NCBI GenBank assembly: GCA_023512835.1
Contig: CM042091.1
Coordinates: 49,057,284-49,121,283, forward strand
DNA length: 64,000 bases
From: Taxillus chinensis
Taxonomy: Eukaryota > Streptophyta > Magnoliopsida > Santalales > Loranthaceae
Direction of reading: 5' to 3'
The notes below the pieces were generated by a model. It saw only the letters and a list, made by a program, of their open reading frames with translations, was not told the DNA's origin and searched no databases. The translations under genes and the position numbers were made by a program. Of the stretch, positions 35,669 to 46,374 are shown one piece after another. Position 1 is the first letter of the stretch; the number at the start of each line of letters is the position of its first letter.

Positions 35669-36174
35669 GAGATTAAATTCAGGGCCAACAAATAATGGAA
35701 ACCAAAATCTAAAAACTGGATATCACTAGTTCGGATGCTTCAATTACATTAAAAATAAATGAATGAGATTTGAATAGCAAGTAACCGCTATTTATTTTTA
35801 TTTTTTATTTTGCATGTAAGGTGACTGTAACGCGTGATACGAGTGTGTTGAATGAAATTATGCATGTGAGGCACGTTGAAGTAAAATCATCTTTGATGTG
35901 TCATGATGTATAGGATATGTAGAATAAAAATATTTTATGCAATTGGCATGTGTCATTATTATGAATTCGTAACTAATTGGACAGTTGTAATTTTTTTCTT
36001 TTTCATTTAATGATCTTATATCTTGTCACATCGTCAAGATTATTTATCGATTATATAACTCGATCGTATGTAGCATTACTCTATATAGATAATACTTGAT
36101 ATTATAGTGATGGTAAACCGTGAACGTTGCTTATAATCTTATTATTGTTAGTGATGGTAGTGGCGGTAGCACTG
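35600..36174. other. Spacer upstream of CNOT9
   Basis: AT-rich with a TA run at 35642-35668. I see no gene; any distal promoter elements cannot be recognised by eye. Confidence 0.5.
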
Positions 36175-36194
36175 CCAGTGGTGAGAGGGGCCAT

Positions 36195-36236
<42 letters not shown>

Positions 36237-36330
36237 ATTTTTCAAATATATGTAATTATTATATATATTTATAATACAAATTAATTTGTAATGATATACA
36301 AATTAAGCAATCGGCTCCTCTCCCTGTTCC
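36175..36330. mobile_element. Possible hAT-like remnant around the poly-C run
   Basis: CAGTGGTGAGAGGGGCCATACCC on the left and, as complement of the right side, CAGGGAGAGGAGCCGATTG could be decayed hAT ends. The flanks give no 8-bp duplication, so this is only a suggestion. Confidence 0.3.
36196..36234. repeat. Uninterrupted poly-C run of 39 bases
   Basis: GGGGCCATA is followed by 39 C and then TCATTTTT. Pure C/G runs of this length are rare in plant DNA and are error-prone in sequencing. Confidence 0.95.
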
Positions 36331-38601
36331 TTATGAAGACATTTAAAATAATAAATTTTAAAATACAAAATTAAATACACTCATAACTCATAACCCTACC
36401 AAACATACATCAGAGACATTTATGATTTATCATATCATATAAATAATAAGAATACAAAGTAAGATAAAAAGTAATGGTATCTAATTTGTTCTCAATTTTT
36501 TATGACCTATTTTTGTATTTATCATTAGGCCGTTTCTACTGCGAGGCACATGGAAACAAAATTATGCATGAAGTGGCAAATGTATAATTTTGCGAGTATT
36601 TTTCTTTTTGGTGTTTCTTTTTTTGGTTTACCTTTTTTGCTTATGTTGGTTATATGAGATTTAGTTCGATAGTAAGTGTTGGACCTCATTTTGTCCAGAT
36701 TGGACATACACATTCATTTTCTTCTTTAAACTTCTTTTCTATTTGTTAATCACTTTGTACAGATAAATAAAGAGACCTGATTGTTGATTCGAAAGGGGAT
36801 TTTAGTGACTTCTGTGAAAAGATTTTCAAACGCCAAAGAGCCAGTCCAAGGTGATAGAGAATCAAATTTGAGGATCGACGCCTTCGATCGCGCTCAAATT
36901 CGAGGCCAAATGAAGAAGTTATTGTCAAAGCGTGTGTTTTGACCGATAACGACGATAAACTAGCGGCCAATATTCAAAATGACACTTCGGATCAGGCCAC
37001 GAACGTCATCTTTTTATTCCTTTCATCATTTTGAGAATTTAGACGTATATATTGCATATCTTTTCTCACATAGCTCAATTTCAAAAAAATAAATAAATCG
37101 GTAATAAAGCGGTTTAGGGACGTGCAATACGGTCTTGGCATAGAAATAAACTTATTTTCAAGAAAAAAAATATATGGAGTCGCTCATCGTGACGCTCTAA
37201 ATCCAAAACTCATTTTTTCACATTTTATACCTGGATTGTTTTGCTAATCCCAAAAAAACTCAAAACATCAGTAAAAATTATCAAATTAAACAATAAAATC
37301 ATTTTTCTTATCTCTTCTTCTTCCTTTCCCGCCTTTCTCTTGTCCAGGTGTCATTTTTAATTTGTTTAAAACAAAAAACAAAACAAAACAAAAAATAAAT
37401 AAATAAAACAAAAAAATAATAGCCACGGAAACTCTCAACCTTATCTTTCTAAATGCGTCATCTTCCCCACGTTCTTACCTCTCCCTGTCGCCTTCCTCGC
37501 TACCGCAACCATGCCTAGAGGACCATCCCAAATCCGACCAACCTCCTCCATGCCATAAGCCACACCGGTGGACCATCCAGCTCATCCCTCCTCTCTATCT
37601 TCTCCCCACGACCAAACCATGGTCAAGTTTGGTACCCCTCTCTCTCTCGGCCGCACCCAAGCCAAGATCCCATAACCCAACCATGGTCAAGCCATCTCTC
37701 TATGCCGCCTTTAATAAACCCTAACCCACCTCTCTATATAAATCCAAAAGAACATCAATGATGGGGGCTCTCACAATCCAAAATTCCTGATCAAATTTCA
37801 ACCTCCACCTCCACAGAGAGTCCCCCTAGCTGAAAATCACACCGCTGGCCTCCACCGCCTCAAAGCCATCTATGCCACCCTCCATCTTGCTCAGTCCTTC
37901 TTTCCCTTATGACGGTTTGCTGAGCATCGGTCCAGGGCACTGCCGCTACACTGTCGCAGCAACCAACTGACGCAGACCACCCCAACCACGTCGCGCCTCA
38001 ACCCACCAACGGTGACATAATGTCAATCCCTCACCCAGGACGCGACTTCCGGCCTCCTCGATTCCTTCCAACATGCCCAGAGCCGCCGATCCTCACCGGC
38101 CCAAGCTGCTGTTGACTACGAGTCCCCTATTATACTCACTGCAGTGGCCCCCTCCTAAGCATCAGCCCGCAGCACCGACGGTTCCAGCTACAAGCCCCCA
38201 ACTAAGAAAAGGGTGACTAAAGAGAGCTTAGACGTGATTGTGATAGCTTCTGTTGTGTGCACAATGAAGGGGTATATATTTTTCCCGAACGGTTGATGCG
38301 TCATACACGTTGTACACACACTCGTTTGTTTGTGTGTTGATTTGGTTGAAAAAGAGCTAGGTTTTCAAAAAACCCCATCTGGTCTGCTCCCGGTCCAGTG
38401 TTTATTTGTATGGTTTTAACGTTAATCTGACGGTTGCCATTTTACTCTTTATTTTCCATAAAATCCAGACCTGCTATCTTTTTACGCCCAGGGTAGTTCT
38501 TTTTTGTTAATAAATGGGTAGCATTTTACCGAACCTGACCTGTTTTAGCTATTCTGCCATTTTGCCATTACAATTCTCGATCTATCTTCACATCCCCTAA
38601 C
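36331..38601. other. Mixed repeat debris with a GC-rich block
   Basis: Around 36640-36960 the words (GGACCTCATTTTGTCCAGATTGGACA, CCAGTCCAAGGT, AGAAGTTATTGTCAAA) are shared with 62747-63120 and mark an LTR fragment of another family. The GC-rich block 37440-38230 has a TATA-like CTCTCTATATAAATCC at about 37731 but no sustained open frame, so it may be a decayed LTR/leader. No gene is supported. Confidence 0.45.
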
Positions 38602-38981
38602 TGTAAAGATTCGTATTTGGGTAGGATTGAGAGATAGCCATTCGATGAGAATGCAATTATCTGGATGGTAGTGTAACCGTCGGTGTGAGCATTTTGATAA
38701 TACTTGGGCCCGATTCCGAGTCGAGGCCCCGAGTGGCTCAAATGTTGACTTTTTATGAGTTTATTGATTGACTTTGCATTTGAGCGGTCATTTGAGTGTG
38801 ATAATATCCTGAATAGTATCGCGTTCGTCATTTCGAGCGTTTTGCAGGTAATTTGATTCAAATTGGAATTCGTGACGTTGAAGGTCAATTATTGACAAGG
38901 TTAATTATTGGTTATTGATTGGCGGAAATATAAATAGAATGAAAATAAAGAGCTTTCACTTTACGCTCACACATTGGTGCG

Positions 38982-39054
<73 letters not shown>

Positions 39055-40866
39055 AAGCTTGAAACCTTGGCGATTTGCATTCGTGGAGCTCAAAGAATTA
39101 CTCCAGGTAGGTGTCCTTGAACCTCTTATCTTGATCCTGTCTTTGAATATACATGGATTTATCATGATTTATCAAATTGAGTATGAACCCTAGGTTTTGG
39201 GGCAAACCCAATTTTGGGTTAGATCTAATGGTTAGGAATAAGATCTGTGGTTAAGAACTGATTTATATCAGTTTGTATATGTAATATTGTAGTCTGTTAA
39301 GTAAAATGTGTGTTTGTGAGTGCTTGGGGGTCGCTGGGTTGATTTCAGAAAAAGAACAGGCAAAAACGACGATGAACAGTACCCTGGGCTAACTTTAGAG
39401 ACGAAGTTCGTAGTCAGCGGCTACTGATCGACCACTTCGTAGTCAACGATTGCGATCGGTAGCTTCATAGTCGCAGGTGCAATCAACAACTTCGTAGTCA
39501 CGTTTGCCGCGATCAATAGCTTCGGAGTCCGCAACATTGCTCCATGACTTCACTTCGCAACATCGCTCCGTAGCGGTGTTCCGCAATAGTGTTCCATAGC
39601 GAGTGTTCCACAATAGTATTCCACAACGAGTGCAACCGCACTGGATCGAGCAAAAAGATCTAACCGCACTGGACTAGACCATTGGACCATTTACATTGTA
39701 GCCTTTAAGTCTCTCCACATTGAAGTATTATACTTAAGTTACAATGTAAATAGAAAAATACCCCCCTTTCGGATTCAAAGAAAAATACTAGAAAATTAAA
39801 TTCTCACTCCTTCAAAATGTGAAAATTGGGATTTAGTATAAAATCTCGGAAAAATCCAATTTTTCGTAGAGGTGGATTTTGGGAAAGTAGGGTTAGATAT
39901 CTCAGAAAAATCCCCAAAAATCAGATTATCTTAGTCATGATACGGGGACCCAATGTTGGGACTTTTTATTGCAAGCAAACAACTGTTATAAGTATCTTAT
40001 TCCTTGGTTAAGCATGAGAATCGATTTGTGAAGACTAGCCTCAATTATAAAGGGAGTGTTGTGAACCTTAATGTCATACGGGTGTTGGTATGTTGGTTTG
40101 AGGATTTGGGGCTTGGACTCCATGACTTGTTTGTATTCTCACCGTGAGGTATAAGTGATACTATGTGGTTGACGTGATAGGCTAAGGCCTGAGTTGAGCC
40201 GTTGAGCTCGTGGAGCTAGGGCTGAGTGCCCTAAGCTGGGATCATGTTGAGTCGTTGAGCTCGTGGAGCTAGGGCTTAGTGCCCTGAGTTGGGATCCTGT
40301 TGAGGATCGTGGACAAGCTGTCATGTGTGGGCAGACCGGGTCCTGATGTTTGTTTGCAGGCTGAGTCCTAATGATTTTGCACACTACACGGTGCATGAGT
40401 ACACAGAGCATATAGTATAGACTTGTATGTTTACATGATGTGGAGTATTAGGGTCACCTACTAAGCTTGTCGCTCACCCCTACTTGTTATTTCACCTTTT
40501 CAGGTGTGACCCGAGACTAGTGGAAGACTTTGTTTTAGGAGGACGTGCCCACTACTCTGATATATGATACAAGATCGTAGTCTGTATTGTTTTGCATAAT
40601 ATCCCGGACAAGGGTCCATGGATAGTTATATTACACACTATTTATCATATGATATTTGTATGACTGTTTGACCTATTGTATGCATGTTGATGTATGAAAA
40701 ACTACAAGATTACCCTTGATGTATGTTGTACAGGGTTGTATATTTGAGACAGCACCCGTGGTGTAGTCTATATTGGTGCTAGTCACCTACCCCTTGACCT
40801 TTCGGGTGCGGGCAAGGGGAAGTCATGTTCCTGGTTCCGGGTACCCTGAAATTTGGGGGCGTGACA
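38602..40866 (+). mobile_element. Long LTR copy L3 (solo LTR, 2.27 kb)
   Basis: From TGTAAAGATTCG to GGGGGCGTGACA. TATA box TATAAATAG at 38929, then (GA)n at 38985-39049. A tract of TTCGTAGTC and GTTCC-CAATAG words spans 39398-39640. A hairpin block follows (ATTTACATTGTA at 39689 and its complement at 39740). A 54-base duplication (GAGCTCGTGGAGCTAGGGCT) lies at 40197-40305. The conserved end block is GGTGACC...GCTCACCCCTACTTGTT. Flanks CTAAC and CCGAC agree at three of five positions. No coding content. Confidence 0.8.
38985..39049. repeat. (GA)n microsatellite in LTR L3
   Basis: About 32 GA units, starting 56 bases downstream of the LTR TATA box. Confidence 0.95.
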
Positions 40867-42420
40867 CCGACCCAATTCACTTGTTTGCTTTTTGAAGAAG
40901 AAAAAGAAAGAGAAAGCAAAAACAAAAAAAAAAAAACCATTTTCAATCTTGATGGTTTTGTTTGCTTACTTGTTCATGGGCTGGTTTGTCATCATGTTTA
41001 TGTTTTTGATGATTTTGTTTCAAATGTTTTCAAAAAACATGAATCAATCTTGATGTTTTGTTTCTCTTAAAAATAAATAGAAATGTTATACTTTGGGGTG
41101 TGTCACTTATTTGTTTGTTTGTTTTGTTCTTTCTTTTGTCTCTCGTTTCCTGTCCTTTCTTTGTTTACTGATCTGATTCCATTGTTATTGTTGTTTGGTA
41201 ATCTTGTTGGATGAGTCTCTTAGTGTTGATGGTTGTTTGTTTGTTCATATTCTTGCACACTTTCTGCTTTTATTTTCCCTCCCTACCTTTTACGTTGTTG
41301 GTTGGGTTGGACGACTCTGGATATCGATTGGTTGGTTGTACAATTGGTTTGTTTTGTTTCATTTTCCCTATTGGTCTTAGGATTAATGTTAGTTCAGGCC
41401 AAAAGACGCAATTATGGGTTTTGTGACCTTTGTCCATTGTAATTTGTAAACGAAACATAGTGGAAAGAAAGAAAAAAGAGAAAAAAAGAGGAAAGAAAAA
41501 AAGAAAGAGAAAAAAGTAAGTTTTTATTTATTTGTGGATGTCATTAATCACACAATTCACTTTTATTTGTGTTTTAGAAAAATAGTTTTATTATCATTAT
41601 ATTTCTTTTAAAATGGTTTCTTTAAAAAGCCAAAACAAAAAAAACTCATTTTCTTTGCTATTTCCCAAAAAAAAAATTGTTTTCTTTTATTTATTTTCAC
41701 CAAACATTTTTCTCTCTCTTCCTACATTCTTACAATTTAAGAAATTCTTTTAGAATCCGTTACACAAATTTTAAGGACTAGTCTTTGGTTTGTAAATATT
41801 TTAATTTTAAGGATCTTCCTTAGACTTTTAGGGAATCTGATTTAACTTAATTTTAGTAAAGAATTTAGAAAAATAAAAAGAGTAGACACTTTAAGCCCTT
41901 AGGAAAACAAATAAATTTAGCCCTAGACAAGTGAAAATTAAACAAGCAAATAAAACAAATTAAAAACCTCCAAACTCCTAATATTGGTACCGAAAGGGCA
42001 TTACGGATAGGCTTGCTAATTTCAACCCGCCCCGCCCTGATTTGCCCCGCCCCGATATGCCATTGGGTCGGGGTCGGGTCTTGCACGACCCGCCCCGATC
42101 TGGTATTTCTAACCAAAATAAAGCTAAAAATGCCGCCCACCCCGACCCGATCTAACCTGAAGTACCAAAATTGCCGGGTCGGGCGGGTTCGGGTCAGCAA
42201 GCACCTGGGCCCGACCTAGCCCGTTGTCATCCCTAATTGCAGGGGTCCTAATCCTTCCCTGCGCGTAACAAACTCCCTAACCCGGCTCAAGTGATGAGAT
42301 TATTTTAGGTGACTAAATACACCCCAAAAAAGTTGGTGGCGACTCTATTTCTTTTTCATCACCATTCGAGTGAAGGGTAGGAGAACCGCATCCCCGAAAG
42401 CGGGTTTCCCCTCAAACGAA
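40867..42420 (+). mobile_element. Possible LTR of another Ty3/gypsy lineage with primer-site-like end
   Basis: Low-complexity T/A-rich DNA ends at 42330-42352 with ACACCCCAAAAAAGTTGGTGGCGACTC, similar to the LTR-primer-site junction of some large plant Ty3/Tat elements. No start or TSD found and no pol domains follow, so this is tentative. Confidence 0.3.
42000..42240. repeat. GC-rich GGGTCGGG/CCCGCCCCG repeat
   Basis: Blocks of CCCGCCCCGCCC, GGGTCGGGGTCGGGTC and CCGGGTCGGGCGGGTTCGGGTC within 240 bases. The right side ends CCGTTGTCATCCCTA, the complement of a hAT-like TAGGGATGACAA end. The left partner is not clear. Confidence 0.55.
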
Positions 42421-42682
42421 ATCCGGTGATGACGGTAAATGTAACAACGAAAATAAATTCAGGAAGAAAAAAAGGAACTTGATTGCTAGGGGCTAGAATG
42501 TTAATTTCTTTTATGAAATTATAGTTAGTTATCTAGTTGGGCTATCAAATGCCTTGTTACTATTTATTTTAAAAAAATAACAAGAATATATTTACATGAT
42601 TATGGTATCACTCTTAATGGCTCATTTGCTATGCAAAAATAAAAATAGGGGGAATGTAATTAGAGTAATGCGAGTAATATGC

Positions 42683-42720
<38 letters not shown>

Positions 42721-43111
42721 ACAGTAAATCATGCAGGGCCACTTTTATTGCCTTTAAATTAAATTTATTTTTTTAAAAAAATATTCACACCAATTCAACT
42801 ACGAAAAGGTGCTCTTATGTGAATTACCTTCACAATGTACCTATGAATAGACTTTTACATGTAATTAATATGGGAATGAGAATGAGAATAATTCATTAAC
42901 TTATTTATGAGTGGTATATAATATCATGAATAGAGTTTCGTTTTTGAAAATTACAAATATATCCATTAAATATATGATTTGGTCTACAATTGAAATAGGG
43001 TAAAAACCGCATTAAATGCGCAAAGGACATGCGGTTGTGCCTTCAAGGCACCATCATCCTCATAGCCACCAACCTATGGTTGGCTAACAATGCCCTCCAT
43101 AGCAATGATGA
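42421..43111. other. Spacer with a (TA)n microsatellite, no gene
   Basis: AT-rich; (TA)n at 42686-42717. It ends in GATGA, the left target duplication of LTR L4. Confidence 0.6.
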
Positions 43112-43489
43112 TGTAAAGACTTGTATTTGGTTAGTGTTGAGAGATAGCCATTCTATGGGAATGCAACTATCTAGACTATAGTGTAATCGTCGATGTGAGC
43201 ATTTTGACTATACCTGGGCCCGATTCCAAGCCGGAGCCCCGTTTGACCCGATTGTTGACTTTGCGTTTGAGTGGTCATTTGAGTGTGGTAATATCTCGCT
43301 TAGTGTTGTGCTCGTTATTTCGAGCGTTTTGACGAGAATTGGGCTCAATTTGGAGTTCGTGACCTCGGGAGGTCAATTATTGCGTTCGGGAGGTCAATTA
43401 TTGCTGGGAGGCCAATTATTGGTAGCAGTATAAATAATTAAGAAACTGCCTTATCCCTTTAATTTGCTTGGTGCGTGCGTGTTTGAGCA

Positions 43490-43523
<34 letters not shown>

Positions 43524-44438
43524 GGTACAGAGCTTCCCTTGGTGATTTGGGGCGATTTGAGTTCGTAGATCGCAAATAATCTTTCCAAGTAGGTGTCCTT
43601 GAACCTCTTATCTCGATTCTGTCTTTGAATATGCCTGAATTTATCATGATTTATTAATTTGAGCATAAACCCTAGGTTTTGGGGGAAACCCAATTTTGGG
43701 GTTAGATCTAATGATTTAGCATAAGATCTGTGGTTAAGAACTGATTTATATCAGTTTGGGTATGCAATTTTGTACTCTGTTTAGTAAAACACGTGTTTGT
43801 GAGTGCTTGGGGGTTGCTGGGTTGATTCCAGACGAAAAATAGGTCAAAAACGATGATGAACAGTACCCTGGGCGAGCTGTAGGGTCGAAGTTTGTAGTCA
43901 GCAGCTGTGGAGTCGCGATTATGGAGTCAACAACCGTGAGTCGGCACGTGGAGTCAGCAACTTCGTTAGTCCGGATCAGTAGTCTGGATTAGTTAGTCCG
44001 GATCAGTAGTCCTGGATCAGCAACAATGATCCATAGCATCGCTCCATGTACAGATGTTTCCGCAAAGAATGTTTTCACAAAGATCAATCCGCAAAGACAA
44101 TGTTCGCAAGAGAGTGGCATTGCACTGCAATGGACATTTACATTGTAAATGTAAGACCCGCAAAATTTTTAGATATTTAAGTTCTTCCTTAAAGAGTAAT
44201 AATAATAAAATAATAATAATGTCATTGTTAACAATAGTTAGAAAGGACATTTTAGATATTATCACGATAAAAATAAGCACCCAATATAGTCATTCAAAAG
44301 GCATGTGACTCGTAAGTAGCCGTTAGAATAGTAATTAACCGTTATGAATAGTATCCGTTTGGACTTCCATAAATAGGTATGAGTATGATATTTTATTTAT
44401 AAGAGAGTATAGAAGTAAGAAGAAGAATAATAAGAGTT

Positions 44439-44726
44439 ATGGCATCAAGTTCTCAAGTACCGCCATCCGAGAATAGTGTACGAGATGAAGATCGGCGAGC
44501 AATACGACTTGAAGTTACAAAGCTATGCTTTGCTGTAGATGAGCTAAATGCTCGTGTCCAATGGCTGCAATATAATGCGACGAGACACAGGGAGAAGTTT
44601 GAGGTTATTCGTGCGACAACCACGACAATGTTAGCCAGAAGGGTTGTTGCAGCCTCTCGTGCCGAAGCACAACACGTCCTACGCACATATGCTAATACAA
44701 TTCAAGAAATTTTACGAAGACAATAG
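44439..44726 (+). CDS. 95-aa ORF in the nested insert, unknown function
   Basis: Starts MASSSQVPPSENSVRDEDRR; the rest is predicted helical, with a heptad-like LCFAVDELNARVQWLQ stretch at residues 30-45 and an Ala/Arg-rich helix at 64-95. The upstream sequence looks like a leader: TATA-like CATAAATAGG 60-70 bases before the ATG and a purine-rich AAGAAGAAGAATAATAAGAG. I do not recognise the family. It could be a captured host fragment, an LTR-specific protein, or a chance frame. Confidence 0.4.
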   Translation: MASSSQVPPSENSVRDEDRRAIRLEVTKLCFAVDELNARVQWLQYNATRHREKFEVIRATTTTMLARRVVAASRAEAQHVLRTYANTIQEILRRQ

Positions 44727-46058
44727 AATATGATATTAATGTTTATATTTAGGTTTATAATATTTTATGCTATAATGTTATCTTACTTTATTGTTTATTG
44801 ATTATGCAATTATATTATTTTATCCGCGTAAATATTAAATACGTTATAAAAAATAAAATAATTTCTTATATGTCATAAAAAGTTTAGATGCTATATATTA
44901 TGTCATTTAGTTTCTTAAACCAAATTACTATGGGTAAGTAAGTATTACAAGCCTTAACTTTACCAAAAGTATAAAACATAGGTAAGACCCAAAAAATTTG
45001 AATGAGACAGATTCTGGAGGTCCCATTCAAAAATCCATAACTTGAATTATACAGATCCAATTGACATGAAACCAAAACCCGTTTGTTCATTTATGACTTA
45101 GCTAAAACGTGTAGAAATTTCAGAATTTAATATGAAGCCAATCAATTCCAGAAGTTAAAATACTACACATAGGTTTAGTATGAACGGGTAAACATTTTAG
45201 TATGACTTTAAAATTCAATAACTTTTGTTATACATATTTAAAAATTATAAAATTGATACCCATTTGTAGATATTTGAGTTAGTAATGCAATACAATTGGC
45301 AATTTGTCAAAAACTACAAAATTAAAAACGTTATAATTGAATTAGTAGGGAGTACACCAATGTGGACTTTTGATGCCAAAGGAACCTTCTAGGTTTAAAA
45401 GTCTTAAAACATTTTTTAATGGTAGGAGGAGATAACCACGTTTTTAATAAGAGATAATATGAAGAAAATAAAATATTATATATATTTTAAATAATTTAAT
45501 TTAATGCCATAGTCAAATTCTTACACTATTTTTCACACTATTACACCTACCATCCTTGCCTATATAAGGAGTGTCTTGCCTCTCCTCTTAAGCACAAATC
45601 CCTCAAGTCACACCACGAAATTCCCTCTAAAAACACTCCCTTAAGCCCTCTTAACACCCCAAATACTATACTCAAATCCTCTTTTGCTTTTGGTACTTAC
45701 CAAGCGTCGAAGTTCTACGAAAGGTAATACTTAAGATTTCGAAATTTTGAAGTCACTTCTTATTTATTATGTAGATCCATATGGTTGGTTTTACCACCTC
45801 ATATATACTATATTAATGGTTGGTTTTACCACCTCATATATATTACTTACATAGCTGTTTTTACCACCTCACATATGTTATTTATATGGTTGATTATATC
45901 ACCTCGTATATACATGCATGGTTGGCATTGCCACCTGATTTTAAAATATGTTATTCCATCATAGCATTTTTAAAGTAAAAATATGAGAATATTGATTTAA
46001 TGTTTCTTTTATTTTTACGATTCTAGATAGCGGAGGATCGTAAGGAACAACTTCGATA

Positions 46059-46374
46059 ATGAATTCCCTCGACAATCGCCCTTCTTCTTCCGCAACCCCA
46101 ATTGTTAATGCTTCAACCTCACAGCTATCCCCATCCTTATCTCCTCTAGATCTTCCCTTTTAGACCTATGTCTAATATCCCCTCATGGTTAAGGTGGAAG
46201 ATACATAGGAAAAATAAGCTTATTGAACGTCTTTTCCGTTCACCCAATACAAAGAGTAAATCTTATTCAAAAACTCTCAAAGCATATAACCTAGTTAGTG
46301 CACAACTCAAGGCTTACGATGCATGGGATCGAAATAGGAGATGGAACAGCAATAAAAGTGGGAACCCAAATTAA
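46059..46374 (+). CDS. Two adjacent small ORFs (34 and 68 aa) in the nested insert
   Basis: ATG at 46059 opens MNSLDNRPSSSATPIVNAST and stops at 46163. Four bases later an ATG at 46168 opens MSNIPSWLRWKIHRKNKLIE, a basic protein ending at 46374. The two are in different frames. A one-base slip would merge them. They lie 500 bases downstream of the TATA box at 45561. Function unknown. Confidence 0.3.

Noticed and set aside
40825..41458. Several hydrophobic frames of 60-80 codons
   Set aside because: T-rich low-complexity DNA gives leucine/phenylalanine-rich frames on the plus strand; no signal or domain order.
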